From Albula goreensis (Eukaryota; Chordata; Actinopteri; Albuliformes; Albulidae): 64,000 nt of DNA. Location of the stretch: NCBI GenBank assembly GCA_022829145.1, contig CM040741.1, positions 53,228,180 to 53,292,179 of the forward strand, read 5' to 3'. Of the stretch, positions 46,101-58,110 are shown one piece after another (position 1 is the first letter of the stretch; every line of letters starts with the position of its first letter). A program made the translations under genes and the position numbers. Below the pieces are notes generated by a model. That model ran no database searches. It was not told the origin of the DNA and saw only the letters and a program-made list of their open reading frames with translations.

Positions 46101-47270
46101 ACAGAAGTCCTCCATATGCTATCATGTTGTAGTGATACGTTAGTAGCTACTTTATCATAATTGTGAATCTAGGCCACTTAGTTTCAGATTTTATGTGGTA
46201 TGTGAAATATACTCGTAAAAAATGTATGCTTGTTGACTTAAAAAACTGAAGCCCTTACCGTTTTTGCTCAGTAGGCAGTTTGGGAAATAACTGGTCTAAA
46301 GGCACATTAAGGCTGAGATGAAAACAGCTATAATCTGCAGAAAACTCATCTTGATTCTTGGCTGTATAAAAAAATCAATTTGTAAGATGCTAATGACTAT
46401 TTAATTGTCAGAAGCCATATTATGGGGGGATTGGTCAAATCCCACAATGCCACCTTTCTAGTAAAAAAGGAAAAAATACCTTGTCTTGGTGGCTGATTAG
46501 CGACAAGCAAAATCAAATGTTCCCAAGGTGAATTTGCAGAAGCATAGAAAAGAGAACACAACAGCTGTACTTTTTTGTACAGGGAGTGAAAAGCACATTC
46601 CAAACTAGGAACAAAGGTAATCAAACATAATAAAATGTACTGAGGCAAGCTACAGTAATTTAAGCAATCAACATTCTTTCATTATTATAAGAAATCACAT
46701 TCACGCCTTTGGGGAATAAAGCAATAGTTTAAATGCATTTGTAGTTAAGTATATGTCATTTAATTGAAAGTCAAAATTACAGACAAAAGACTCAATCCAG
46801 CATAAAATTGAAACATTAAGGATATGAGCAAAGGTATTTATTAAATACACCATCTTCCCAGTGGCTCTCTGATCTTAATTTTCTCCTCTCTGTACAGTTT
46901 CGAGTAAACCCCCATGGTTCTCCAATGGGTATCTGACTGATGAAAAAATATGAAATGTTTACAAATAAATGTCAGAGGGTTTGAGAACCAAAAGCAGTGT
47001 TGTGACTTTGTCTTTTCTAAATGTCTCTCAAATTTCAGCTTCAAAGTGGCTTGCATTAGTAACATTCTATTTTCAGCTAGTGTATTGAAAATGTAATCTG
47101 AAACATATATGTGTAATAGCTTTTGTCCAACTGCAGTTTGACTGAGCAGGTGAAGCATATAATTTAAATCTTGGCCTTATACAAAACCCTGCATTGCAAC
47201 ACTATCATTTATTTATGTACAATAATTTTTGTACATTCTGAAGAAATGATGGGATGAAATAACACAATAT
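46101..47270. other. AT-rich non-coding DNA, no gene seen
   Basis: No exon, RNA gene or mobile element is recognised. The minus-strand frame at 46841-47158 has no domain. Confidence 0.5.
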
Positions 47271-47274
47271 AGCT

Positions 47275-47480
47275 TTTAATTAGCCACCATGTTTGCCATG
47301 AAAACCAGCATCCGGTTCATGTACACTGTGAGAATAGACATTTAAAGATGAAGCTATTGGAGGCGAGTGCCATGCACTGCTGCTGTATGCACTGTATCCC
47401 GCTGGCTTCAGTGCAATTTGCTGTCATGCTCTCATTGAAAACAATAACATCTCATTCATCATGCTTGTGGCTGGAAATAG
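47275..47480. other. Candidate conserved non-coding block
   Basis: TTTTAATTAGCCACCATG, CATTTAAAGATGAAGC, GGAGGCGAGTGCC and GAAAACAATAACATC occur in 200 bases of repeat-free sequence with AT-rich flanks. Homeodomain and SOX-like cores fit an enhancer; this is inferred. Confidence 0.33.
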
Positions 47481-48059
47481 CCATAGTTCATGGCCCTATT
47501 TTATCCTAAATAACACAGCAGAGACATGCACAGCTGGAAATAAGGAATGTATGTTGTGCATATGTAGGTGTCAGGGAACATGTGTCCTTGTGATTGTGTG
47601 TGCAGCATGTGTTCCCAAGAATATATTCCCAAGGCATAAGGGAAAATAAACCTTTCCCTCTTTATCAGCACATGTGCAATGCAAACATGCTACACCCCCC
47701 ATCAGCCCTGTCTGTCTATTCTTTCTCTAACGCAAAATTTAGCAGTTGCTTGTGACTAACACTTATTAGTGGAATGTACAAGATTGCTCTCTTTCACAAA
47801 CCCCTGCAATCAGGGCGTGAAATCCTTCAAAAACCTTCCAGCCACAACATCACTTGTTTACTCCTCTCTGATGCTCGTTTGACATTTAACTGTCAATTGT
47901 CAGTGCAACTAAACCTAAGGGATGCCCCCACATGCTTTCCTGTGAGTTTCATCATTTTACGGGGATGGCGAAGCCTTGGAGAGCTTCCTGCTCTTCTCTA
48001 TGTAATAGTAAAACAAGCTAGCTCTTAGCTCATCATGAGTATGAAAGTGCCTTGGATTC

Positions 48060-48720
48060 CGTACTGTCCACCCAGTATCTCATTTATTTGTTTATTTCAG
48101 AAGCTTGATTTGACATGTTTGTCATTCAGCAGACACTTTTAATTGAAAGCAACAAATGATTGGTGCATTTCTAGACTTGAAGTACAATGGCATCAAATCA
48201 AGGAGTAGCAAAGAGCATCATAATGTGGAACTGCAAAAAAATGACAGCTTAACGTGTCTGAATAAAGAGAGGTTTTCTTTATAGAAAGAGATAAAAAAGG
48301 TTCAGGATAGTGGAAGGAGGCAGAATATGGGGAAGAAGTCAACTGTTCTGACAGAAGTGAAAAGGTCATTCTATTACTGAGGAGCCAGAACAGAGGACAG
48401 CCATGATCATTTTGTGTGCCACCTGCTGTATGTAGCAAAGGGACTACAAGATGCCTTGAGCAGACAGAGCTCTCTCTAGGGTTTAGGGTGAGATCATTAG
48501 CTTGAGGTAAGGTAAAGTGGGGAGGCCTGGAAGGCAAAGAGAAAATCCTTAAAGAAGACACTGGCAGAGACAGGCAGCCAGTGGGGTTAAAAGGGGAGGG
48601 TGGTGATCAGACAGGCCGTAGCATTCTGGACTAGCTGGGGGGACTCGATGGCACAGGCTTAAGCACAGGGAGATCAACCAGCAGAGAGCTTCAGTAATCT
48701 AGGTATTGCATATGTTCTCT
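48060..48720 (-). repeat. Long decayed fish interspersed repeat
   Basis: It starts with a decayed SINE-type core (GTCATTCAGCAGACACTTTTAATTGAAAGCAAC, 48120-48153). A body follows in which CAGAATATGGGG...AGGAGCCAGAACAG (48318-48400) aligns with 17.2 kb. Near the end, GCCGTAGCATTCTGGACTAGCTGGGGGGACTCGATGGCACAGG and GAGCTTCAGTAATCTAGGT match the 'GCATTCTGGATGAGCTG...GAGTTGCAGTAATCCAG' segment typical of abundant teleost repeats. No transposase or polymerase frame is present. The 122-codon minus frame (48193-48561) lies inside and is not a gene. Confidence 0.75.
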
Positions 48721-48961
48721 AGAATTTGCCATTGTGCTCACTGTATTGCAGCTGGTTGTACATGAGATCATACTTATTCTCACAAAACCTGTTATCTTGT
48801 CCAAAGAAACTGCAACTTAAAATGAATACAAACAAAAGTGAAACCACTGTTTACTAAGTTAGTTGTCCTTCTCTAGCATTGAGCAGCAGACTTTCTGCAA
48901 AAAGCACGTTACTGATATCAACTGATACCCTTGAGCTGGCTTTGGAACCTGACAGAGGAAC

Positions 48962-49183
48962 ACCCACATTTGCATATCCATTCGATTATTTCTTTTAGTA
49001 GGTTCTATTTTTGATCTCTGCATATTACAGTTTAATACCACATCAATACATAAATAGCCTGTCAATCATTTAGCAGGTTATTTATGTATTGATGTGGTAA
49101 TAAACTTTATTATGCAGTGATCTGAAATGGACAAAAATACATCCAACAAAAAGAAATACTCAAACGAATATGCAAATGTGGGT
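48962..49183. mobile_element. Foldback (long inverted repeat) element
   Basis: The left arm 48962-49061 and right arm 49074-49183 are imperfect reverse complements separated by a 12-base loop (TCAATCATTTAG). The inner 31 bases pair with only two or so mismatches (CATCAATACATAAATAGCCTG against CAGGTTATTTATGTATTGATG). The outer ends also pair (ACCCACATTTGCATAT against ATATGCAAATGTGGGT), so both ends carry an ATGCAAAT octamer. The arms differ by about 10 bases in the middle. No coding capacity and no obvious target duplication. It is either a palindromic MITE/foldback element or a local inverted duplication. Confidence 0.85.
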
Positions 49184-51475
49184 ATATGTGTAAGGTAACA
49201 ATAATAATGAAAAACAAGCCACACAAGTTTTTACTTTGTTGGCAACCCAGGTCCTAAACACACAAGAAAAGATGGATTTCAGAGGAGAAATACACACTGT
49301 AACCAACTGAAACGAAAACAGTTCAAGCACAATCAATAATTTGGGTGGAAAAGGCTTGGAGGGGCAAATATACTGGCTGGGGTCTGGATTTGTCCTGAAG
49401 TCCACTTTTTATGATAACTGGTATAGATGGTAAGCCACCTGACATTTGAACTTTTTCAAAGGCGTGGACTGACACGTGCCACTCTTTCAGTATTTCACAC
49501 ATCGGTGCTGTGTGCTAAACTCTCTGAGTACTCTGTAATCACTCTGATTGGCTGGTCACCGTGGCAATTCACAGCCCATTGAGCAGTGGTGGGGGTGGTG
49601 GGGGTGGTGGCACTGGGAGTTTGGTGTACGAAAGAAGCGGGGGCGAAATGACAGTGTTGCTTCTGTCTCTTCTGCTCTTGTCTCCCACGATTCCTCTGCG
49701 ATTGGAGGGGACTTCTGGGCATGCTCCTGAAAGACAGCAGCAAAACTCCCTTACAGCCCTCAGCCCCACCTCTTCAACTCATGCCCAGTTTATGCCACAA
49801 GTCAGTCTCAAGTGAGAAAAAATGGCTGAGAGAAGCTGGAGGCTGAGGTCACAGGGAGATGTAGAATTTGACATGGCAATCAGGTCCCCCTCCATACACT
49901 TCCTCACACCCACAGACGATTGGGTGCAGGACTTCAACACATGGAGGTGACCTTTACTAGAATGTAGTGTAACCTGTGACATTTAACCTTTAACCTGTAG
50001 CCTTTAATCTGGAATCTCCTTTCTCATCATGTAGTTTTAGAATGGTTCAGACTATTTCTCTAAATCTGCATACCCTGAGAATCTGTACAACTGCACTTTA
50101 CCTATCTGGATCCATTGCTATTGATGCTATCCCACTATTTAGATTTGGATCAACAATAACTGCTGCTCCATCTTTTTCTGAGTATTGAAGTGTGATTTCA
50201 CATGATAAAATCAGAACGTTTATGCTGGAGCTAATGTAAGAACAGAACGAGTCAGAAGCATTTAGCTCCTCACCAGCAGAGAGGGGCTGTAACATGACCA
50301 AGCAGAACCATGCTGAGTATATCCAGGATTTTTCTGTTTAATATATATTTTGGATTTTGATTGTCATGTTTTTCAATAAAATCAAATTTAGAGATATTAT
50401 GTATTTGCAATGATCAGAGAAATGCAATCTAAAAAGTCATTTGGGTTTTTCAGAGATCAGGCCTCATCATGCAAAACCAAAAGTAAACAAATAAAATACC
50501 ATAAAATACAAAAAAAGTTCCTCTATTCTGCAACTCCCTGCAATTTAACTAGACATTTTATGTTTCTGAATAGGCTATTTTTATGAAATGCTTTAACTAC
50601 CTCGGTTCAGGGGCAGCAAATTGACAAAATGTATCAAATGTAAAACCAAATTAACTTCTCACACATTTTTCACACATACTGAATGGCTAAAATTTGAAGG
50701 GTATATGTTATACACTCTATTTTGGACTCTGGCAATAGGACCATGCTATGATATAGGCATGCAGACAAAATTCAATAGCCATACAAGTTCTTTTTTCTTT
50801 CTTTCCTGCCAAAAAACTAGTCATGTTGCCCAGCTCATTTGACAGATTGCCTGCCGGGCACCTTTGATATACAATATATTCCAAGGGTGTGCCACTGTTA
50901 GCCTGTTGAAGCACATGTGTCCTCTGAAACATTTGCAACTACTCACATACTGAGATCAACAAACCAAGCTGTAATTACTGTGCCAACTCATTGCACAGCA
51001 CCTCTTATTGAGATTGTTACCTTTAAGATGTGTTTAAAATTAACTTTTGTTTTTTGCTTACTACACTCATGTTTTCCAACCACACGGCCATACTCCAAAT
51101 TTCGAAACTGATACTGAATTCTGTTCTCTGTGTTGTACAATATTACTATTGTTATCTATTTTGTTATTTTTTGTTTTTATAAGATGTTTAGTTCTGTATA
51201 GGAGAGAGCCCATTGTTCTCTTTTAAATACAGCTCCCATGTTTTCCAAACCCAGGGCAGGACTGAATATGACTATTGGGAATGCCACCTTACCTTCTCCA
51301 GGTCATGAAGCAGTAACGCATAAGCATGAAGGATTCTCATCACCATTCAGGAACAACTCATTTTTATTCAGAACAGTAGTGAAATGTGAAATATCTACTG
51401 AAAATAATTATTTTTTAGCTTTAGCATCATCTACTAAACATTTAAAGGTTACTCTGGATACGAGCTGAGTGTTGT
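49184..51475. other. Non-coding DNA, no gene seen
   Basis: Contains the G-rich tract at 49.59 kb (separate entry) and a mixed interval (49440-49960) where frames overlap on both strands without recognisable domains. The remainder is AT-rich. Confidence 0.45.
49586..49610 (+). repeat. (GGTGGGGGT)n G-quadruplex candidate
   Basis: GTGGTGGGGGTGGTGGGGGTGGTGG has two G5 runs alternating with G2 runs, fitting two-tetrad or bulged quadruplex patterns. The Gly/Trp-rich and Pro-rich frames across it are artefacts. Confidence 0.7.
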
Positions 51476-51479
51476 GTCT

Positions 51480-51720
51480 TCATTCACCCTACGGAGACTC
51501 TCAGACATGGCAAGTCAGGGGCTGGGGCTGAAGGCAAGGCTGTCTCCACCGTGGCCTTGAATGGCCAGGCAGCAGGCAATGATGGGAGGGGGATGGCGCC
51601 GGCCTGGTCCTGACTGGACTGCTATAAAGACAGTGCCTGGAGCCCTGGGTCAACTTGAAGTGATCTTGATTGGAAAAGATAAGACATGCAGGAGAGGCAT
51701 CACACCATATGCAAGCTTTG
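51480..51720. other. GC-rich candidate conserved block
   Basis: GC-rich, repeat-free stretch (GTCTCCACCGTGGCC, GATGGCGCCGGCCTGG) inside AT-rich DNA. The 69-codon frame at 51561-51770 has no recognisable domain. Function unknown; possibly regulatory. Confidence 0.28.
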
Positions 51721-51779
51721 CTTATTTGAGCTTTTACGTGTGTATTGGGGGGTTGGGGGTGACAGCTTGATACAACAGA

Positions 51780-54700
51780 CTATTTACACAATTGTCTCAC
51801 TCAAAAACCAGAGAGTAAATCCATTCAAACGCTACTCAGATGTCACTTCCAGTTAGCATGTGCTGTACACTAGGGTTGTGCTGACCTTGCTACATTCGCA
51901 GTCGTGTCATATCTGTGATTTCAGTTATCATTAAGTCAGCTAGAGTCTGTCAGGAAAAAAAAACTGGAGGTACACAGACATAAAAAATACTTATATTGCT
52001 AGCTGTAATTTCATAGCAGGTGGGGAGGTTTATATTTGGTAGTGAGAGGATTGGCTCGGATAAAATTGTTTAGTTTGTGGGAGCGGGGGATATGTTGATG
52101 AATCTGATTTTGATTTTAGGAGTTGGCCATGAGAGAGAGACTGGTCCTGAGGTTTTACAGCCTCAATAGATTTACAAGCTTGACCACAAGATAAATAACT
52201 TATCCAGCTACAAATAAGGTATCTTAATATTTTCTAACATTAATTTGGTGAGTATCGACAATAAAGAATCATCAAAAAAGCAGATTAACAGAATCAAACA
52301 GTAAAGACCAAAACATCACGTCCCCCTCTAGGCTGCTGTTCAAAAGTTCAGCTTTCAGAAGAAGAGTGTCCTCGTTTACTCTTTTAATCATCTAAGGAAG
52401 CAGATCAAAAATGTTTGCTTGTCCAATGAGGTCCATAAAAGTCAGAAATGAGTAAACTAGATCAACTGACAGCACTAGTATATATAAAAATGCTTCCTTC
52501 TTCTTATATCAGGGAAATACCTTATACCAAATATGATTTAGGAATGGGGATTTGAAATATTAAAGAGCATGCTACATTTTAAAGTAATCTTTTTCTGACT
52601 AGATTATTTTAATTTCCTATCATTTTCTGGATATGACTATTACATTAATTTCAAACTAATGTACTCAGAACTGATTATAGCATAATTTGTCCCCAAAATC
52701 ACTGGCACAGTTATTCAGCTATACAGTGCAAGGAAAGTACCTATAAATAAGATTACAAATGCTCTGGACTTTATAAAGAAAGTTTTGTATATGCATTATT
52801 GGACCAAATCTTGGACTTTCAGAGGGGGCACAACAAATTCCTTGTTTAGATGCCGCACAAATCGTTTCACTCTTCGACGTGGACTAAACCATACTCTCAT
52901 TTAAAGTAAGTTTACTGCACAGAAGTAGCATCATACTTTTGGACCAGTGCACTCACACTTGCCAACATACCAAAAAAATCAGTAAAACATCTTTTTGAGC
53001 AGCCATAAATACACTACACAGCTAATAATAAAATTCTGAAAACCTGCATTCCTATTTCTCTTATTTCAAAGAGTAAATGCATGACATACCTGCAACCTGC
53101 AACATTAATCTGATATCAGCCACATAGCTTTTAAATCCTTTCATTTTTAAATGCTGCACTTTCTGCCTTTTCCATGGTAATTCCTACATTTGTTCTGTAG
53201 TATTAGTTTGCCAATGCAATCTATACAATTATTGTCCCAGTGGGGTGTGGAGCAATAATGGAGTGAGGCCTACACTGTAAAGATGATCAATACCTCAATC
53301 AAGTAATGACTCATCAGGCACATACCAAACCGTACATCAACTCACAGAACATTGAGGCTTCAGTAATGCAGCACAGACAAGAGAAATATCCTCCCAGGTT
53401 CAATACCAATTTAAATACAATGAATGTCATTAAATATGACTAAATATTTTTACCAATGCACTTTCACCAAATAGACATCTGACCCTTTTTTTATAAACAA
53501 TGTTTTTGGAGGTGGTTTCTGTAGGTAACCTTCATTACACCACAGTCAGTCAGCGATTCCAAAGTTCACAGTTTGTTGTGTTTGTCAACCTAACATGCAA
53601 TAAAGAAAATTTTACATTATGGAGGGAAAATGGAGGAAACAGTCACGGCCATACCCTCCATCAACGATCCTGGCCAAGCAGCGCCATATGGCCAATCTAC
53701 CTTGATCCTCTATAACCAGATTCTGGTACAGGAGCAACATAAATCCCTTAGTTCAATATTATGATATCTAAATAATCTCTAAAGCACCATTGCTCATCTG
53801 GACCAATCCCCCCACCCCCAATCCATCTCATTTGGCAGGTCAGCCTCTCAGGTGGATTTGTGCCTGCATTATGTGTCAGACTTTCAGCCTCTGTTCCTGC
53901 CTCCTGATGGCTTCTGCTGTTTTTTCAAAGATCCCGGTCTTTCAGCAACCTCACTTAAAACTCATTTTTTTAAATAAATGTAGCATCTTTAGGTAGTCCA
54001 GTGTGCTAATTAATAGCAAATTGAATGTAGAAGTGACAGAGATAATAATATGAAGTTTGCAGATGCTACATGAACTGATGAAAGAGAGAGAGCTGCTCAA
54101 AATATAATTTCTATCCCTCTTCTTTTGTCCATTCAGTTCAGTATAATATCTCTTTGCAAATGATTGATGCGCAAGAGTCACAACACTGAGTTCCTACATG
54201 CCATAACAATGTGATGAACTTATTTAACTTAATAACCTTTTAATCAGTTAATAACTACACAATTACATGCTAATAAAACAGCTGTTGCAGTTCATCTTCA
54301 GAATGAAGGGTTCAATGGGGACAGACTACACAAGGAGAGGGACAGAATGTGCTAGCTCTGGTTAACCATGCCTTTCTAGTCTTGTAATCATACAATATAT
54401 CCTTAAGGTCTTCTGCTATTTTTTATAATTCTGTGAGTGGACCTGAATTATTAGATAAAAGTAAAGTCAAGTCAGTCCTTAATAGGTTGTTTTCCACAGT
54501 GATCAATGAAGACTCAGACAGTGAGGAGCTTGCCAAGCCTCTGGGTGACTGCATTATTGGATTAACAATGCTCTTGTTTATAGCTTTCCCTTAAATCACT
54601 GCATGATGTTTATTTGCAGCTGTAACTCTAAAGTTTCATGTATTTTTAAGTCAAAGTTAGAGACAGTCCTGAAGTCCATCAAAATGGTTTGTTGTGGCAT

Positions 54701-54865
54701 TTCCATGGTTCTTGTGATGTCATTCAACATTCAATACTCGTACACTTTCCCTAGTTCCGCCTTGCTCTCAGACACATATACACAACTAACACAAGAATAC
54801 TCAGACTCAAACACAAGTCTGCACACACATATACACATGCACTTACCCCCATGACTTGCTCTCTC
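51780..54865. other. AT-rich non-coding DNA, no gene seen
   Basis: No exon or transposon recognised. The interval 53230-53400 is more mixed (AGATGATCAATACC, CAAGTAATGACTCATCAGGC, the latter with a TGACTCA AP-1 word) and may be a conserved element. Confidence 0.45.
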
Positions 54866-54866
54866 G

Positions 54867-54868
<2 letters not shown>

Positions 54869-54947
<79 letters not shown>
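54869..54947. repeat. (CA)n microsatellite, about 39 units
   Basis: A pure CA dinucleotide run, the second-longest simple repeat in the window. Cys-Val and Thr-His frames across it are artefacts. Confidence 0.98.
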
Positions 54948-54949
<2 letters not shown>

Positions 54950-55399
54950 CATTTAGTTCCCAGGAGGCATTCACTCTAAGCAAGATGCATCAATACATAG
55001 TTAGAGTGCCAGCTCCCTCTCTGTCACCAACCTTTCAATAAACTAATAGCTCTAATGTGTGAAAATTGATTTTTAGGAACGTAAAACCCTCCCCTATCTC
55101 ATTCATTCTTCCTCATTTCTTCTCTTCTTTTTTTCTTATGGTTGTCCTAGTTATTTGCACCATAAATATTATTAATGGATCTAAATTGATTGTGCTATGT
55201 AATTGAATATTTAGGATGTGTAGAGGTTTTGTGGATGAGGGGTGTGTGTAGAGTGAGCACGAGGGCAGGGCAGGAGGGTAGCATTTGTGCATTTGTTTCT
55301 TTCATTCTCAGGCAGAGCCTTACGACTGTTGGAGGGGTAGCGTAGCTGAGTGGGCGGAGGGGGGTCAATAGTGATTAAAATGAAGATGTATGGCCCCTG

Positions 55400-56160
55400 C
55401 ATTAAAGTGAACTGGTCAGGCCATAATTTTCCCTGTTAAGCAGCACAGCGAGAGGCTTGACTGCTGAGCCGTGCACGATTTGCTTAAGTGTCCCTGCTAA
55501 CGGCTTGGTCCAGCAGACCTAGCGCCAGGCAGTCTGGTCCAAAGCTGCCTTGCAGGACAGGTGCAGTCCAGTTTACCCGTCTAGACTCTCAACATCGAGA
55601 CCTGTTGTCTCATCGATTTCCATGAGGTACAAACCCTCCATCTTACAGCTCCCCACAGGGTAGCATGGGAAGACAGCTTTGTTCTCCCAAAAGCCAGAAT
55701 AACCTTCCCGTGAATAGGCCAGTGCTCGACCTCTGCAAATAACATCCCTCTTTCTGGCCCCCAAACATTCAACCTTTAAAGCACAGTTGTTCACCAGTGA
55801 AAGCTGCTCTCCTTTCAGAGACCCAAACGTCATGTCCACATGCATTTCACTGTACGCACAGGAACCCACTTGTTCGAAGAAAGGCTTCCCCAGTTTGGTC
55901 ACATGGCGGAGAAACCTGCACCGATTCAATGTGCAGCTATTGGCTTTCCCCCCGGAGGGAGGGTGGTAATTAGGTAATTGACTGCCCGCGCAAAAGCAGG
56001 TGCGTGTATCAATTACAGTGACCCCTTCTTTATTGAGCACTGACCTCTCTGCTTCACTCTCTGGGTGAACAGAGAGCTCGGAAGCTAGCCCCCAGAGACA
56101 GGAGGACTTTCGCATAATTACACTTGTCGTTCACTTCAGATCATTCCATCATTCCTGCTT
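55400..56160. other. Candidate conserved block with homeodomain cluster
   Basis: GC-richer than the surroundings and repeat-free. The core at 55939-56016 packs ATTGG (inverted CCAAT), GTAATTAGGTAATTG (two adjacent TAAT sites) and TCAATTACAG within 80 bases. Such spacing is typical of homeodomain-bound enhancers. It overlaps the longest open frame of the window (next entry). Confidence 0.4.
55573..56115 (-). CDS. Unidentified 180-residue open frame (doubtful)
   Basis: This is the longest frame in the window: it starts with ATG and ends with TAA after 180 sense codons. The product has about a dozen cysteines spread along it (for example TCFCAG, NSCTLNRC, CYPVGSC), mixed charge, and no signal peptide or membrane segment. 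I recognise no family. Third codon positions are only mildly G/C-biased. No promoter, poly(A) signal or splice sites stand out, and a homeodomain-site cluster lies inside it. It may be a single-exon gene, part of a longer transcript, or an open frame inside a conserved element. Confidence 0.22.
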   Translation of the reverse strand: MRKSSCLWGLASELSVHPESEAERSVLNKEGVTVIDTRTCFCAGSQLPNYHPPSGGKANSCTLNRCRFLRHVTKLGKPFFEQVGSCAYSEMHVDMTFGSLKGEQLSLVNNCALKVECLGARKRDVICRGRALAYSREGYSGFWENKAVFPCYPVGSCKMEGLYLMEIDETTGLDVESLDG

Positions 56161-56169
56161 TCCGATCAA

Positions 56170-57120
56170 ATGGGACTGAGATCTAGTGCTCTCGTGTTTC
56201 CTTCCAGAGAGCTAGCGAACCTTATTAGCCCTCCCTCAACATGTCACAAAGACATTAAATTGCATCCACTCCCTTTCTTTTCCTCCAATGTCTCTAATGC
56301 TGCCTTATCTGATGAAAAAAGGGGGGAAACCTGTAATCAGAACCAAAGAGAAAAAACCAAGCTGAACCCGTTACGGGATCCTAGGGATTTTAACTTTGTT
56401 TCAGATGTCAAGAATTAAGCTGCAACATGTTGAAACCTGATAAGTTGATAATTGAGCAGCCATGATGTCTGAGAATTTTTAGCTTCCCGTATTCCTTTTT
56501 TTTTCAATCCAATATTTGTTGTTTTTCCTATTCCAAATTCTTAAATGTGTTATCAGGGTAGGAGTGGGTAGCATGATATAAAATGCATTAATGAAACACA
56601 CTCTCCAAAATGGTTGTCTGTTTTTTTCTTGGGTTCTGGGAGATGCTTTCATTTTACAAAGTTATCAATTTTTCTGTTGTGTTAAAATAGATGGTTTAAT
56701 CACTTACAAGGGGATAGCAGATGTGAAAAAGAAACGATGTAGTTGGTGAGAAGTTGTATTTCAGAGAGAAAGCCTTGTATATACATATTATTACATCTTC
56801 AAATCCAGGGCTTAGCTTTCAAAACTTACAGGGAAATGAAAATGAAACAACTCATATCTCTCGAACCTCTTATTAAACTGTTACACTGTATCCCAGATCC
56901 TAAATACAGTCAGCACAATGTATTTCCAAGTTTTTTCTCACTGTATATGTTTAGGGTCAATGACATTGATATTAGTCAAAATCATTAACAGGGCCATTAA
57001 TTTGTTGTTGGGACCACTGAATAAAATCTCACTGAGGGGATTTTTTTTAAATCTAGAACTATAAAGTTAAGCACACTGAAAAAGCTGTTACCAAGCATTT
57101 TTGTTGAAAAAGCTGTAAAC
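56170..57120. other. AT-rich non-coding DNA, no gene seen
   Basis: No exon, RNA gene or transposon is recognised. Confidence 0.45.
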
Positions 57121-57440
57121 ATATAATTGTTATCATCCAATGACAGTGCCAAATAAGAAGGCCCTTCGCGTTGTGTGAATCCCTGAGACAGGTGGTGGCC
57201 TGGTCCTCCCCACCCTATGAGGAGAAGGGGGACGCCTGGTCCTAATCTGACACCTCCCCCCAACAAAGACAAACCAAAGAATCCACCGAAGAGGGATTAT
57301 CACATCATATTGGAGTCTTCTGTTTTCTTTTCTAAAATTTATCACAGATTAGATTTATGGGAGGCACAGTGGGATTAGGGGTTTGTGCCCCAAGCAGACA
57401 GGCAGGCGGAGGCATGGGGAGTTTATCCATAAATCATCTC
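57120..57440. other. Candidate conserved block with TAATCC-type sites
   Basis: Carries CCTAATCTGAC, GAGGGATTATCAC, GTGGGATTAGGGG and, just beyond, TCTCTAATCCC: three GGATTA/TAATCC bicoid-class (OTX/PITX/GSC) cores within about 170 bases. The composition is mixed to GC-rich and repeat-free. Two overlapping minus-strand frames have no recognisable domain. Confidence 0.38.
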
Positions 57441-58110
57441 TAATCCCTTGTTAAGTGAAAGCCAGGGGATTTGAGAAGAATTGCATATAGGAGTCGAGGT
57501 GAAGTGGGTTAACGTCAGTGGACATGGGCACACGGCAGGTTGTTTTGCTGTATGTTTTACATTTGATGAGATTAGACAGATATAAGTAAGCATTTGTGTC
57601 CCTTGATAATCCATCTTGATGAGTTGCGGATATTGGTTCTGTTGCAATTAGTATCCAAACAAAGCAATCATGCCAAGACAACAAGAGAGACAACAGACAG
57701 GCTATGGATTGTGTCTCAGCTCCCAGGGTAACTTTTACTGCTACCTTTCAATACTAATACCAATAACTGGCCAGGGCTTCAAAGACAGCTTTATCTAAAA
57801 GGTTTTACCTAACAATGTCAAAGATCACTGCTTACTGCTGATCACCGTCTAACCTGGAACCAGTTCACCAAAATCCCTTCTAAATATACAAACAGCTAAT
57901 GCAAGACCCACTTGTAGTGCTTGTGCCCCCTAAACATAAATACACTATTGGACAATTAATTTCTAATAAACATAGTTGTTGAATTATATTTCTATATCAA
58001 AATCATATAGCGCAAATAATTTTAGAGCAGACCTGTGGGTTGGTCTGCAGGGCAACTGCCAGATTCCTACACTTTATGAGAGAGACTGCAAAGTGGAATG
58101 ACTGAAATTT
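57441..58110. other. Non-coding DNA, no gene seen
   Basis: Mixed to AT-rich sequence without a supported exon or repeat. Confidence 0.45.

Noticed and set aside
54731..55041. Cys-Val and Thr-His repeat proteins
   Set aside because: They arise from the (CA)n microsatellite.
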